64,000 nucleotides of DNA from the NCBI RefSeq assembly GCF_900115295.1, contig NZ_FOVZ01000003.1, positions 248,001 through 312,000 of the forward strand, read 5' to 3'. This DNA is from Sphingomonas sp. OK281 (lineage in GTDB: Bacteria; Pseudomonadota; Alphaproteobacteria; Sphingomonadales; Sphingomonadaceae). Of the stretch, positions 17,588 to 27,344 are shown one piece after another (position 1 is the first letter of the stretch; each line of letters begins with the position of its first letter). A program made the position numbers and the translations under genes. A model generated the notes under the pieces. That model did no database searches and was not told the origin of the DNA. It worked only from the letters and a program-made list of their open reading frames with translations.

Positions 17588-17692
17588 TCGTGAGAGCGCG
17601 TCCCGTCAACGAACCGTTTCGATCTACGCGAATTGACCTGGCCCCGCCCCCGTGTGACGTTTCGCCCACGCAACGACACTCGAGGATACCCC

Positions 17693-18073
17693 ATGCCGAT
17701 ACCCGTCACCTGGTCCGCCCGCCTGCTCAGCGTCATGCGCATCGTCGTCGCGCTGGTGTTCTTCAGCCACGGCATCTCGAAGTTCTTCGGCCTGCCCCCC
17801 TTCCCGATGCCGATGAACCCGTTGCTGACGGTCGCTGGCGTACTCGAGGTCGTCGGCGGCGGTCTGCTGATCGTCGGCCTGTTCACACGGCCGGTCGCGT
17901 TCGTGCTGTCGGGCATGTCGGCGGTCGCTTATTTCATGGCGCACATGCCGAAGGGCCCCTTCCCGATCGCCAATGGCGGCGAGGCGGCGGTGCTCTATTG
18001 CTTCGTGTTCCTGTACCTTGCCGCAGCCGGTGGCGGCGCGTGGAGCGTGGACGCGGCGCGCGCGCGGGGCTAA
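17693..18073 (+). CDS. DoxX-family membrane protein
   Basis: 126 residues with four membrane segments, including 'MRIVVALVFFSHGISKFFG', 'PLLTVAGVLEVVGGGLLIVG', 'PVAFVLSGMSAVAYFMAH' and 'AAVLYCFVFLYLAAAG', the DoxX pattern with the conserved 'HG..K' after the first segment. The start at 17693 has GAGG nine bases upstream. DoxX proteins have been tied to redox and stress functions, but no precise role can be given. Only 10 bases separate its stop from the NYN gene start, so the two are probably co-transcribed. Confidence 0.85.
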   Translation: MPIPVTWSARLLSVMRIVVALVFFSHGISKFFGLPPFPMPMNPLLTVAGVLEVVGGGLLIVGLFTRPVAFVLSGMSAVAYFMAHMPKGPFPIANGGEAAVLYCFVFLYLAAAGGGAWSVDAARARG

Positions 18074-18083
18074 CCTTGCGCGC

Positions 18084-18848
18084 ATGATCGATACCACAAC
18101 GCGCAACGTCGCCCTCCTGATCGACGCGGACAATGCGTCCGCGGCGACCCTCGACCCGGTGCTGACCGTCCTTGCCGAGCTCGGCACGGTCAACGTCCGG
18201 CGGGTCTATGGCAACTGGTCCAAGCCCGCGCTGAAGGCGTGGAGCGACATGTCGATCAAGCACGGCATCGAGCCGCAGCAGCAGTTCGACCTGACCAAGG
18301 GCAAGAACGCGACCGACATGAAGATGACGATCGACGCGATGGACCTGCTGTTCCGCGGGCGCATCGACGGATTCGGCATCATGTCGTCGGACAGCGACTT
18401 CATGCCGCTCGCGACGCGCATCCGCCAGGACGGCATCCCGGTATATGGCTTCGGGACGAGCCGCACACCGGAGGGGTTTCGGCAGGCGTGCACGCGGTTC
18501 ATCGACGTGGGCGCGCTGAACGAAACGTCGCAGGCGATGCCGGCTCCGACGCCAGCCCCCGTAGCCGGTGAAAAGGCCGCGCCCCCCGCGCCGGTCGCGC
18601 GGCCGAAGACCGCGCAGCCGATCGACGAGCAGGTGATCAAGCTGCTGATCGACGCGTACAATGCGGTGAAGCGCGACGAGAAGGGTTACGCGAGCGTTGC
18701 CGAGCTTGGCCAGCTTGCAGGGAACCGCTCGAGCTTCGATGCGCGCAACTATGGTTTCAATCGGCTGTCGGACCTGATCGAGACGATCCCGAACTTCCAG
18801 CACGAGCGCCGCGAAGGTGGACGCTCGTTCGTGAAACGGCTACGCTAA
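18084..18848 (+). CDS. NYN-domain protein with C-terminal OST-HTH/LOTUS domain
   Basis: 254 residues. The N-terminal NYN (PIN-like) nuclease fold shows the acidic residues in 'VALLIDADNAS' and 'FGIMSSDSDFMPLA', with 'GTVNVRRVYGNW' and 'VYGFGTSRTPE'. After a proline- and alanine-rich linker (about residues 150–170) comes an OST-HTH (LOTUS) region from 'IDEQVIKLLIDAYNAVKRD' to 'GGRSFVKRL', thought to bind RNA. The family is likely an RNase, but its substrate is not established. Start ATG 18084. Confidence 0.88.
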   Translation: MIDTTTRNVALLIDADNASAATLDPVLTVLAELGTVNVRRVYGNWSKPALKAWSDMSIKHGIEPQQQFDLTKGKNATDMKMTIDAMDLLFRGRIDGFGIMSSDSDFMPLATRIRQDGIPVYGFGTSRTPEGFRQACTRFIDVGALNETSQAMPAPTPAPVAGEKAAPPAPVARPKTAQPIDEQVIKLLIDAYNAVKRDEKGYASVAELGQLAGNRSSFDARNYGFNRLSDLIETIPNFQHERREGGRSFVKRLR

Positions 18849-18852
18849 ATCT

Positions 18853-18963
18853 TCCCCCCTCCCTGGAAGGGAGGGTTCGGAGGTGGGTCGGCTTCCGCAT
18901 ATCCGAACCGTGGAGACACGAGCCGGCCTACCCACCCCCAGCCCCTCCCTTTCAGGGAGGGGA
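18853..18963. repeat. Intergenic palindromic repeat (CTCCCTGGAAGGGAGGG type)
   Basis: Same element as at 4562 and 13781, with the shared inner piece TCGGCTTCCGCATATCC. It begins 5 bases after the NYN stop and ends just before the MATE gene stop, so it lies exactly between two convergent genes. Confidence 0.88.
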
Positions 18964-18975
18964 GCGCGTTTCGCC

Positions 18976-20487
18976 TCACCCCGTAGGCTGCAACCGCCCG
19001 CCCGGCTCGCTCATGCCGTGCGCCTGTTCCTCGCTGTCGTCCGGCACGACCAGCGCGCCCTTCCGCCAGTTCCCGTAGCGATAATAGCCCGCCGCGATCG
19101 TCAGCGTCACGAGCGATCCGATCGGAAAGCTCCACCACAACGCATCCGCGCCGAGCCACGGTTTCGCGAGCAGCGCAAAGCCGATCCGCACCGGATACAG
19201 CGCGACGATCAGCGCGATCAGTGGTGCGATCACCGCGCCGTTTGCGCGGACGGTCGAGAACAGCACCATCGTCATGCCGAACAGGATGAAGTTCCAGCTC
19301 GCGATCAGCTGGATATGCCGTGCGATCGGCAGCGCGGGGCTGGCCGCGCCGATGAACAGCGTCATCACCGGTCGGTCGAACAGCAGCACCACGCCGACCA
19401 TCGCGCCGGTCAGCGCGATGTTGAAGAGCAGGCCGTATTTGGTGATGTCGCCGACCCGGTCCCACCGACCCGCACCGATATTCTGCGCGGCCATCGAACT
19501 CACCGCGGCGCCGATCGCCAGCGCGGGCATCTGGATATACGTCCAGAGCTGCTGCGACACGGCGTATGCCGCCGCGGTATCCACGCCGAGCCGGTTGACC
19601 AAGCCGACCATCGCGAGGCCGGCGGTCGACATCACGAGCATCTGCGCGCCCATCGGCAGGCCTTTCCGGACGATCGTGCCGGTCAGCGCGCGCTCGGGGA
19701 TGAGGTAGCGGAGTTCGTTGCCGCGTAGCCTCAGCGGCAGGTCGCGTTTGTAGATATAGATGACCAGCCCGAGCAGCGAGACGTGGCTGGCGATCAGCGT
19801 CGCCATCGCCGAACCGGCGATCCCCATCTGCGGGAACGGCCCGATGCCCGCGATCAGCAACGGGTTGAGGCCAGAGTCGAGGATCGCGCTGAGCAGCATG
19901 AACCATAGCGGCGTCATCGAATCGCCGGTGCCGCGCAGCCCCATCATCAGCAGCACCATCATCATCGACGCGGGCAGCCCGAGGAAGATCACCCGCAGAT
20001 ACGCGAGCGCGAGCGGCATCGCGTCGCCGGGGGTGGCGAGCAGATGCAGGATCTCGGGCGCGAACACCCAGCCGAGCGCGGCGATCACGATCGCACCACC
20101 GAGGACCAGACCGACCGCGGACCCGAACGCCCTGCGCGCCCCCTCCAGGTCGTGACGGCCGAAGCTCTGGCCGACCAGGATCGTCGCCGCCATGCCGAAC
20201 CCGAACACCGCGCCGAAGGTGAGGAACATGATGATGTTGGCGTTCGAGGTCGCGGCGAGTGCCCCCTCACCCAGATAGCGCCCGACCCAGATCGCGTTGA
20301 TCGAGCCGTTGAGGGATTGGAGGATGTTGGAGCCGAGTGTCGGCAGCGCGAAGGCGAGCAGCGTGCGGCCGATGTGTCCGGTGGTGAGGTCGCGCTGGCC
20401 TGGCTTGCCGCGAGGGCGGTCGGGCTTTGTGCCGAATGGTTCTTGGGAAACGTTGCTGGTTTCGACGTCGGGTGGAAGGTCACTCAC
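18976..20487 (-). CDS. MATE-family efflux transporter
   Basis: 503 residues, GTG start at 20487. Twelve predicted membrane segments in two repeats; the first after a cytosolic arm begins at 'GRTLLAFALPTLGSNILQSL', with 'AIWVGRYLGEGALAATSNA' as the MATE N-lobe signature and a matching C-lobe 'AYAVSQQLWTYIQMPALAIG'. MATE proteins export drugs or metabolites using Na+ or H+. The substrate is unknown. There is no regulator next to it. It is convergent with the NYN gene across a palindromic repeat. Confidence 0.9.
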   Translation of the reverse strand: MSDLPPDVETSNVSQEPFGTKPDRPRGKPGQRDLTTGHIGRTLLAFALPTLGSNILQSLNGSINAIWVGRYLGEGALAATSNANIIMFLTFGAVFGFGMAATILVGQSFGRHDLEGARRAFGSAVGLVLGGAIVIAALGWVFAPEILHLLATPGDAMPLALAYLRVIFLGLPASMMMVLLMMGLRGTGDSMTPLWFMLLSAILDSGLNPLLIAGIGPFPQMGIAGSAMATLIASHVSLLGLVIYIYKRDLPLRLRGNELRYLIPERALTGTIVRKGLPMGAQMLVMSTAGLAMVGLVNRLGVDTAAAYAVSQQLWTYIQMPALAIGAAVSSMAAQNIGAGRWDRVGDITKYGLLFNIALTGAMVGVVLLFDRPVMTLFIGAASPALPIARHIQLIASWNFILFGMTMVLFSTVRANGAVIAPLIALIVALYPVRIGFALLAKPWLGADALWWSFPIGSLVTLTIAAGYYRYGNWRKGALVVPDDSEEQAHGMSEPGGRLQPTG

Positions 20488-20621
20488 ACAGTCTCTCCGT
20501 CAGGCCGAACTCGGTCCGGCATATACCGGTGAATGAGCAGGCGCCCGGTCATGTCGAGTGCCTAGCCGCGGAGTGAACTCCGGAACAAGCTGGTAGGTCC
20601 CGGGTGCGAACCAAGGAAGCC

Positions 20622-20678
20622 TTGTTTCCCCGCGAAGGCGGGGATCCAGACTGGGCTCCCGCCTTCGCGGGAGAACAA
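20622..20678. repeat. Intergenic palindrome (GATCCAGACTGGGCTCCCG type)
   Basis: TTGTTTCCCCGCGAAGGCGG faces CCGCCTTCGCGGGAGAACAA with only a few bases between. First of three different palindromes in the 469-bp gap between the MATE gene and valS, which shows no gene. Confidence 0.85.
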
Positions 20679-20721
20679 GATGGCAGGGACATACCTTACG
20701 CAGTAGAGCCGCCCCCCCCGA

Positions 20722-20813
20722 ACCGTCACCCCAGCGAAAGCTGGGGTATCCCGTTATCGGCCGGCCGGTGTAGTTACTCACTGCGATACCCCAGCTTTCG
20801 CTGGGGTGACGGA
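20722..20813. repeat. Intergenic palindrome (CGTCACCCCAGCGAAAGCTGGGGTATC type)
   Basis: Perfect inverted arms CGTCACCCCAGCGAAAGCTG and CAGCTTTCGCTGGGGTGACG, each also a hairpin, around a GGCCGGCCGG centre. The only copy of this class in the window. Confidence 0.87.
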
Positions 20814-20848
20814 TTGGGTTTGAGTGAGACGGCGGTACGACACGCATT

Positions 20849-20954
20849 CCCCTCCCGCTTGCGGGAGGGGTCAGGGGAGGGTGCGACGTACGTACTGGCG
20901 TCCGGCTTTTGAGGCACGCCCCCCCCAACCCCTCCCGCATGCGGGAGGGGAGCA
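20849..20954. repeat. Intergenic palindrome (CCCCTCCCGCTTGCGGGAGGGG type)
   Basis: Arms CCCCTCCCGCTTGCGGGAGG and CCCCTCCCGCATGCGGGAGG, spaced by about 65 bases. It ends 2 bases before the valS stop. No T-tract, so it is not an ordinary terminator. Confidence 0.86.
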
Positions 20955-20956
20955 GG

Positions 20957-23941
20957 TTAGCCCAGGCGTCCCAGTGCCGCCTGCAACCGCGCAGCTTCGG
21001 CGGCCTTGTCGGCGTGGTCGGCCTTGGCCTTCTCGACTGCTTCGGGCTTGGCGCGTTCGACGAAGCTGGCGTTGCTCAAGCGGCCGGACAGCGCGTCGCG
21101 CTCCTTCTCGGCTGCCGCAATCGCCTTGGTCAGGCGGGCGCGTTCGGAGTCGAGGTCGATGACGCCTTCGAGCGGCAGGACGAACGTTGCCTCGTCGACC
21201 ACGACCTGTGCCGCGCCACCGGTGGCTTCGCCGTCGGCATGCGTGACGCGGGCGAGACGCGCGAGTGCCGGCGCCTGGCGTTCCAACCGCGCCAAGGTCG
21301 TTGCGTTCGCATCACGGACGTGGAGCGGCAGGCGCGCGCCCGGCGGCACGTTCAATTCATTCCGGGCGGTGCGAATTTCCTGGACCAGGCGGATCAGCCA
21401 GTCGACTTCCTTGCTAGCCTCGGGATCGAGCGAACGCGCATCCGCCATCGGCCATTGCGCGACGATCAGGTCGTGCTCGCGCGGGTGAGCGGGGTCGGCC
21501 ATCGCGTGCCACAGTTCCTCGGTGATGAACGGCATGAACGGGTGGAGCAGCACCAGGATCTGGTCGAGCACCCAGCCCGCGACCGCCTTCGATTCAGCAT
21601 CGATGACACCGCGCTCGTCGCCGACCATCTGCGGCTTGATGAGTTCGAGATACCAGTCGCAGAAACGGCTCCACGCGAACTGGTAGATCGCGTTGGCGGC
21701 GCCGTCGAAGCGGTAATCGGCGAGCGCGAGGTCGACCGTCTGGACGGTCGCGATCGTCTCGGCGATGATCCACTTGTTGACCGCCAGCTCCGCACGCGGC
21801 GCCTCCAACGTCGTGCTGGCGACGATGCCGTTGGCCTGTGCGAACCGGGCGGCGTTCCACAGCTTGGTGGCGAAGTTGCGATAGCCCTCGACGCGCTTCT
21901 CATCCATCTTGATGTCGCGGCCCTGGCTTTCCATCGCCGCCATGAAAAAGCGCAGCGCGTCGGCGCCGTAGGTGTCGATCAGCCCGAGCGGGTTGACGAC
22001 GTTGCCCTTCGACTTCGACATCTTCGCGCCGTCCGCCGCGCGGACGAGACCGTGGAGGTAAAGCGTGCGGAACGGCACGTCCTTCATGAAGTGCAGCCCC
22101 TGCATCATCATCCGCGCGTTCCAGAAGAACAGGATGTCGAAGCCGGAAATGAGCACGTCGTTCGGGTAGCGACCGCCGAGCTGCTTCTGCTCCCTCTCCC
22201 CTGCGGGGACAGGGTCGGGGTGAGGGGTCGTACCGGGCATTGCGCTGCTTGGCTGCCCCTCACCCTGGCCCTCTCCCCGGAGGGGAGAGGGAACGGCACC
22301 CTCCTCGGGCCAACCGAGTGTGGCGAAGGGCCAGAGGGCGGAGGAGAACCACGTGTCGAGGACGTCCGGATCGCGAAGAAGCGGGATAACCTCGCCGCGG
22401 CTAACCTGCTCACCGTTCTCTCGCATGAAAGCATCCATACTTGGACGATCGTCAAATATCCGCAGCTGCTCACTCGCGACCTTGCGTCCGTAGAGTTCAG
22501 TCAATTTTGCAGGTATTTCCGCCTCAGTCTCGCAAACAACGGCTTCCTCTACACGTAGTTTGGCAGCGTCTTGGGACGCGTCGCCGGAACTCACCCACCC
22601 GTGCATGTATCCGGCGTCGGTTTTTTTCGGCGCGAACCACGCCGGAATCCGATGCCCCCACCACAATTGCCGCGACACGCACCAAGGCTGGATGTTGTCC
22701 ATCCAGTTGAAGAACGTCTTCTCCCAAGTCTTGGGCACGATATCGATCGCACCGGTCCGCACCGCCTCGATCGCCGGCTGGGCGAGCGTCTTCGCGTCGA
22801 CATACCATTGGTCGGTCAGCCACGGCTCGATCACCACGCCCGAGCGGTCGCCATACGGCGTCTGGATCGTGCGCGGCTCGGCGTCGTGCTCTTCGCCGTC
22901 CTTGTCGACATGCGCGATCAGGAAGCCTTCGGCCTTCAGCCTCGCAACGACGGCTTTGCGCGCCTCCGCGGTCGTCAGCCCGAGCAGCTCGGCGGGGATC
23001 AGCCCGTCAGACACCTGGACGACGCGCGCTTTGGCATCGAGCATGTTGAGCATCGACCCAGCGGCCATCCCTGCCCGCTTGCCGACCTCGAAATCGTTGA
23101 AGTCGTGCCCAGGCGTGATCTTCACCGCGCCAGAACCGAGTTCCGGATCGGCGTGGTCGTCGGCGATGATCGGGATCAGCCGTCCGCTGATCGGCAGCTT
23201 GACCTGCTTGCCGATCAGCGTGGTGTAGCGCTCGTCGGAGGCGTTCACCGCCACCGCCATGTCGGCGAGCATCGTCTCGGGCCGCGTGGTCGCGACCTCG
23301 ATGAAGCCCGATCCGTCTTCGAGCGGATAGCGGAGGTGCCAGAAGCTGCCCTTGATCTCGCGCGTCTCGACCTCGAGGTCGCTGATCGCGGTGCCGAGGC
23401 CCGGATCCCAGTTCACGAGGCGCTTGTCGCGGTAAAGCAGCCCGTCCTTGTGGAGGTCGACGAACACTTTCAGGACGGCCTTCGAGAAGCCCTCGTCCAT
23501 CGTGAAGCGCTCGTTCGCCCAGTCCATCGAGCAACCAAGCCGGCGGAGCTGCTGCGTGATCTCGCCGCCGCTTTCTTCCTTCCACGCCCAGACCTTCGCA
23601 ACGAACTCCTCGCGCGTCAGGTCGGTGCGCTTCTGCGGCGGGGTCAGCGCACCCATCTGGCGCTCGACCACCATCTGCGTCGCGATGCCGGCGTGATCGG
23701 TGCCGACGACCCACAACGCATCCTTGCCCTTCAGCCGCGCGTGACGCGTGAGGATGTCCTGCAGCGTGTTGTCGAGCGCGTGGCCGATGTGCAGCGAACC
23801 CGTGACGTTGGGCGGCGGGTTGACGATCGTCCACGGCTCGGCGTTCGGACGGTCGGGGCGGAACTGGCCGCTCGCCTCCCAATGCGCGTACCAGCGCGAT
23901 TCGATGGAGGACGGGTCGAAGGTTTTGGGAAGCTCGCTCAT
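20957..23941 (-). CDS. valS: Valyl-tRNA synthetase (with in-frame repeat insertion)
   Basis: 994 residues. Charges tRNA-Val and edits mischarged threonine. Class I signatures are '[15 protein letters not shown]' (HIGH) and '[10 protein letters not shown]' (KMSKS); the CP1 editing domain has '[17 protein letters not shown]'. The C-terminal coiled coil ('[20 protein letters not shown]') ends the protein. The start at 23941 ('[14 protein letters not shown]') fits the family. Residues about 550–584, between 'TLGWP' and '[17 protein letters not shown]', are encoded by a 103-bp palindromic repeat. Other valyl-tRNA synthetases have a few residues here, so this enzyme carries an added surface loop of about 35 residues. 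Confidence 0.95.
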   Translation of the reverse strand: MSELPKTFDPSSIESRWYAHWEASGQFRPDRPNAEPWTIVNPPPNVTGSLHIGHALDNTLQDILTRHARLKGKDALWVVGTDHAGIATQMVVERQMGALTPPQKRTDLTREEFVAKVWAWKEESGGEITQQLRRLGCSMDWANERFTMDEGFSKAVLKVFVDLHKDGLLYRDKRLVNWDPGLGTAISDLEVETREIKGSFWHLRYPLEDGSGFIEVATTRPETMLADMAVAVNASDERYTTLIGKQVKLPISGRLIPIIADDHADPELGSGAVKITPGHDFNDFEVGKRAGMAAGSMLNMLDAKARVVQVSDGLIPAELLGLTTAEARKAVVARLKAEGFLIAHVDKDGEEHDAEPRTIQTPYGDRSGVVIEPWLTDQWYVDAKTLAQPAIEAVRTGAIDIVPKTWEKTFFNWMDNIQPWCVSRQLWWGHRIPAWFAPKKTDAGYMHGWVSSGDASQDAAKLRVEEAVVCETEAEIPAKLTELYGRKVASEQLRIFDDRPSMDAFMRENGEQVSRGEVIPLLRDPDVLDTWFSSALWPFATLGWPEEGAVPSPLRGEGQGEGQPSSAMPGTTPHPDPVPAGEREQKQLGGRYPNDVLISGFDILFFWNARMMMQGLHFMKDVPFRTLYLHGLVRAADGAKMSKSKGNVVNPLGLIDTYGADALRFFMAAMESQGRDIKMDEKRVEGYRNFATKLWNAARFAQANGIVASTTLEAPRAELAVNKWIIAETIATVQTVDLALADYRFDGAANAIYQFAWSRFCDWYLELIKPQMVGDERGVIDAESKAVAGWVLDQILVLLHPFMPFITEELWHAMADPAHPREHDLIVAQWPMADARSLDPEASKEVDWLIRLVQEIRTARNELNVPPGARLPLHVRDANATTLARLERQAPALARLARVTHADGEATGGAAQVVVDEATFVLPLEGVIDLDSERARLTKAIAAAEKERDALSGRLSNASFVERAKPEAVEKAKADHADKAAEAARLQAALGRLG
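22190..22292. repeat. Palindromic repeat inserted in frame inside valS
   Basis: Inverted arms CCCTCTCCCCTGCGGGGACA and its partner CCGGAGGGGAGAGGG, with an inner pair GGGTGAGGGG and CCCCTCACCC. In the valS frame it encodes '[11 protein letters not shown]' and '[12 protein letters not shown]', peptides that typically arise when this class of repeat is translated. The frame is kept and there is no stop. Confidence 0.88.
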
Positions 23942-24026
23942 GGCAATGGCCTTAGCGAGCGTGGTGGGGCTAGGCCAGCCTTGGGGAGCGTGTGGGGTTT
24001 GGAATTGGCGTTGCCGCGCTTCAATC

Positions 24027-24064
24027 GGCCTACCCACCCCCGGCCCCTCCCTCTCAGGGAGGGG
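24027..24064. repeat. Half copy of the CTCCC…GGGAGG palindrome
   Basis: Only the right arm (CGGCCTACCCACCCCCGGCC then CCCTCCCTCTCAGGGAGGG) is present, between popZ and valS. The left arm seen in the other copies is missing. Confidence 0.75.
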
Positions 24065-24076
24065 AGCAGTTTGACG

Positions 24077-24736
24077 TTAGGGCTGCTGGTTCATGATCTT
24101 GGCGATCTCGCGCGAGACCATGTCCTCGACCATGTTGGGGAGGTTCGCGTCGATCCATTCGCGCAGCATCGGGCGGAGCATTTCGCGCACCAGGCCCTCG
24201 AGCGTGCCGTCATTGCCTGTGTCGGGTTTTACCATCATCCGCGTCAACGCTTCGAGCGGCGCGCGCGTTGCAGCGGCGGTCTGGCGCGAGACGATCGGCT
24301 CGGCGGCCGGCTCCGGCGCGTGCTGCGGCTTGGCGGCGGGTTGGCGCGGTTCGGGATGCCGCGGCTCGGATTGCCGGGCTTCGGCCGCAGCATCGACCGA
24401 GGTCAGCACCGGGGATTTCGGCGTGCGAGGCGTACGCTCAACCATAGGCATCGGATCGCTCAGTTCGAGAATTTCGTCATCGTCGATTTCATCATCGGCA
24501 TAGCCGGCGCCGAAGTCGTGGCCGTGAACTCCGGACTCACGAACGGACGATTCACGCGAGGATGGCTCGCGATACGCGGCCTCGCGGTGGTCTTCGCGGT
24601 GATCGTGCTCGACGGACGAAGATCCGACACGCGCCGGGCGGCGCGACCGGCCTGGCACGTCGCCCTCTTCGGCGATGATGCGTTTGATCGACGAGAGGAT
24701 TTCCTCCATCGACGGCTCGCCGTTCACGTCCCCCAT
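24077..24736 (-). CDS. popZ: PopZ-like polar organising protein (DUF2497)
   Basis: 219 residues. The N-terminal helix 'EPSMEEILSSIKRIIAEE' and the C-terminal block 'LEGLVREMLRPMLREWIDAN' with 'LPNMVEDMVSREIAKI' are the two conserved PopZ parts. The middle is a disordered acidic and proline-rich linker. In Caulobacter PopZ assembles at the cell pole and tethers the ParB–parS complex and cell-cycle regulators. ATG 24736 ('MGDVNGEPS') is used; ATGs at 24745 and 24769 are also in frame. It lies between tolC and valS in the common alphaproteobacterial order. Confidence 0.85.
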   Translation of the reverse strand: MGDVNGEPSMEEILSSIKRIIAEEGDVPGRSRRPARVGSSSVEHDHREDHREAAYREPSSRESSVRESGVHGHDFGAGYADDEIDDDEILELSDPMPMVERTPRTPKSPVLTSVDAAAEARQSEPRHPEPRQPAAKPQHAPEPAAEPIVSRQTAAATRAPLEALTRMMVKPDTGNDGTLEGLVREMLRPMLREWIDANLPNMVEDMVSREIAKIMNQQP

Positions 24737-24771
24737 CCGGACCATCCCAAACCCCGTAGCCGCGCGCACCC

Positions 24772-26301
24772 CTATTGGCGGCTCGGCGCGTCCTTACCTG
24801 TCGTCAAGGCGGGGTTCCTGTCAACCGGCGTATCGAGCAACGGGTCGTCCTGCGCCTGGACCGTCGCATTCTGGGCGGGCGACTGCGCGGTGCTGGTCGC
24901 GATCGGGCTCGGATCGCCGTCGCTGCCGAAATCCCAGATCTTGTGATGGACGCGGTCGTAATTCGCGACCGGATCGTACAGCACGCCGCCATCAAGCCCC
25001 AGGTCGCGCGCCTCGGCCTGGCCCATCGCGGCCAGCAGCGCGAACCCCGCGACATAGGCGTCGCGTCGCGCGGTAACGAGCGTCACCTGGCTGTTGAGCA
25101 ATTCCTGCTCGGCATTGAGGATGTCGAGGATCGTGCGCGTGCCGACGCTGTTCTCGGCACGGACGCCCTCGAGGCTGAGCTTGTTGGCGTTGACCGCGGT
25201 TTCCGACGACTGGATCACCTGCTCGGACGAGCGCCAGACGGCGTAGGCCGAGCGCGCCTGCGACACGACGCTGCGCTCCGTGGCCGTGACGTTCTCGATC
25301 GCGCGGCCGCGCAACGCCTCGGCCTGGCGGACCTGCGCAGCGGGGCGGCCACCCTGGAAGATCGGCACCGTCAGCGACAATCCGCCCTGCGCCGCGGTGC
25401 CCGACGGCTCCACGCCCGAGCCGAAATTGCTCGAGCCGAGGTAATTGTAATAGCTGCCGCCGCCGGTTGCGCTCAGCCGTGGCAGGCGATTGGCCTTGGC
25501 GACGCCGATGTCGTAGCGCGTCGCGTCGCTTTCCTGCGCGGCGGCGATCAGGAACGGATTGTTTTCGAGCGCGACGCTCACCGCGACCTGCGGCGTCGAC
25601 GGCAGGTGCGGCAGGGTCGGCGGCGTATCGAGCGTACCCGCCGGCGTGCCGACGAGCCGGATATAGCTCTCGCGGCTGGAGATCAGCGTCGCCTGCGCCG
25701 ACTGGAGCTGCGCGCGCGCGAGGGCGAGCCGCGCTTCGGACTGCGCGACGTCTGTACGGGTCAGGTCGCCGACCTGGAACCGGTCGCGGCTCGCCTGGAG
25801 GTTGACGTCGAGCACGCGCACGTTCTGCGTGTTGAGCCCGACGATCGCCTCGTCGCGGATCACGTCCATGTACGCGCCGACGACCGACGTGAAGAGATCC
25901 GATTCGGTACCGCGCAGGGTGGCCCGGCCGCTCTCGACGCGCGTCTTCGCCGCCGCGACCGAGTTGCGCACGAGCCCGCCGGTGTAGATCGGCACGCTCA
26001 CATTGGCGCTGCCCTGGGCCTGGCGGGCCGGCGAGACGAAGCTGTTCGAGGCGACCAGCACGTTCTCGGTATAGGTGCCGCTTGCGTTGATCGACGGCAG
26101 TCCCGAGGCGCGCGCGATCGGCACGTTCTCGTCGGTCGCGCGCAGCGTCGCGCGCTGGCCAGTGAGCGTCGGGTTGGTGTTGTACGCCTTGACGAGCGCC
26201 TCGCGCAGCGTTTCCGCCTCCGCCACCCCCGCTACTGATACAGCGCTATAGAGCAGCGCAACACCCTGAAACAGGTAACGGACTTGAGCGGTGCGCGGCA
26301 T
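24772..26301 (-). CDS. tolC: TolC-family outer membrane efflux/secretion protein
   Basis: 509 residues with a signal sequence ending near 'VAGVAEAETLREALVKAY'. The two OEP repeats show 'NPTLTGQRATLRATDENV' and 'VFKG'-like turns, 'DLTRTDVAQSEARLALARAQL', and 'NSVGTRTILDILNAEQELLNS', the type I secretion TolC pattern. It forms the outer membrane channel for type I secretion or RND pumps. No inner-membrane partner is in the window. The C-terminal tail after about residue 430 is low in complexity and variable. The gap to the upstream pcm stop is 9 bases, so they are one transcript. Confidence 0.92.
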   Translation of the reverse strand: MPRTAQVRYLFQGVALLYSAVSVAGVAEAETLREALVKAYNTNPTLTGQRATLRATDENVPIARASGLPSINASGTYTENVLVASNSFVSPARQAQGSANVSVPIYTGGLVRNSVAAAKTRVESGRATLRGTESDLFTSVVGAYMDVIRDEAIVGLNTQNVRVLDVNLQASRDRFQVGDLTRTDVAQSEARLALARAQLQSAQATLISSRESYIRLVGTPAGTLDTPPTLPHLPSTPQVAVSVALENNPFLIAAAQESDATRYDIGVAKANRLPRLSATGGGSYYNYLGSSNFGSGVEPSGTAAQGGLSLTVPIFQGGRPAAQVRQAEALRGRAIENVTATERSVVSQARSAYAVWRSSEQVIQSSETAVNANKLSLEGVRAENSVGTRTILDILNAEQELLNSQVTLVTARRDAYVAGFALLAAMGQAEARDLGLDGGVLYDPVANYDRVHHKIWDFGSDGDPSPIATSTAQSPAQNATVQAQDDPLLDTPVDRNPALTTGKDAPSRQ

Positions 26302-26310
26302 GGGTCTGGC

Positions 26311-27063
26311 TCAGAACTTGAAGGGCTTGGGCGTTTCGAACCCGGGCAGCGTCACGCATTCGACGTCGACGAATGCGACCAGCGCGAACCCGCCATCGGT
26401 CTTGCGCCCCGACGCGAGCCGGGTCAGGCCGCGCTCTGCGATCCCGGCGGCGACGCGACCATCGGTGCGGACCTGCGCGATCAGCGCGTCCGGCACGGAG
26501 TCGATCGCACCGTCGACGATCAGCACGTCGTACGGCGCCCTGCCCGGATGCCCCTCGGCCATCGGCCCCTCGACGAGTTCGACGTTGCCGACCCCGGCCA
26601 GCGCGGTCCGCGCGACCGCCAGCAGCGCCGGGTCGCTCTCGACCGCAACCACCGAACCGACGATTTCCGACAGCACCGCGGCGGTATAGCCGGTCGCGGC
26701 ACCGATCAGCAGGACACGGTCCGTCGCGGTCAGATAGGCCTCGGTCAGCAGACGGCCGGTCGCCATCGGCAGGTTGGCGTAGCGACCGCCACCCAGCGGT
26801 ATCGCGGTATCGCGGTAGGCGATCGACCGGACGTCGGCGGGCATGAACTGCTCACGCGGCACACGCGCCATCGCCGCGACGACGCGCTGGTCGTTGACGG
26901 CGTTGGTCCGCAACTGGCTCGCGACCATCGCATGCCGCATGGCGTCGTAGGTCGCGGGCGACGTCCCGGCATCGGCGACGCCGGAACCACCGGCCTGGCC
27001 ATCGACCCGGTCCGTTGCGAGAAGGCCGGTATCGAGACCGGTATCGAGAATTGTCGTCGTCAT
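26311..27063 (-). CDS. pcm: Protein-L-isoaspartate O-methyltransferase family protein
   Basis: 250 residues. The SAM-binding Rossmann motif is 'RVLLIGAATGYTAAVLSEIV', with 'VVAVESDPALLAVAR' as motif II and 'PYDVLIVDGAID' as motif III. The N-terminal 'ATYDAMRHAMVASQLRTNAV' and 'VPREQFMP' match the group found upstream of tolC in sphingomonads. Members are annotated as PCMT, but the G-x-G and active-site region differ from true PCMTs (family pattern 'GTGSGY'; here 'GAATGY'), so the actual substrate is uncertain. First gene of the run pcm–tolC–popZ. Confidence 0.85.
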   Translation of the reverse strand: MTTTILDTGLDTGLLATDRVDGQAGGSGVADAGTSPATYDAMRHAMVASQLRTNAVNDQRVVAAMARVPREQFMPADVRSIAYRDTAIPLGGGRYANLPMATGRLLTEAYLTATDRVLLIGAATGYTAAVLSEIVGSVVAVESDPALLAVARTALAGVGNVELVEGPMAEGHPGRAPYDVLIVDGAIDSVPDALIAQVRTDGRVAAGIAERGLTRLASGRKTDGGFALVAFVDVECVTLPGFETPKPFKF

Positions 27064-27344
27064 GGCCCATCCTGTCGCACAGCTGTTTTAGTTGTGCAAT
27101 ACACTTGTTGCGTATCGCCGTGATATCGCGCGACCGGCGCCACGCCAAGCACGGGTTGGTCGGATTTCGCCCAGCCGGGCACTGCGTTCGAGAAAACGCG
27201 GATCTGGAGCCGACCATCGCGGGATGAAACGGGCGGCATGAAAAGGAATGTAGGCGCCCCGCCCGCCCGTGTGACACCGAGATGCCGCGAGCGGAGCGCC
27301 GAGGGTGCACGCGGAAGACCTTGGCACTACCTCTGACGCCGGTT

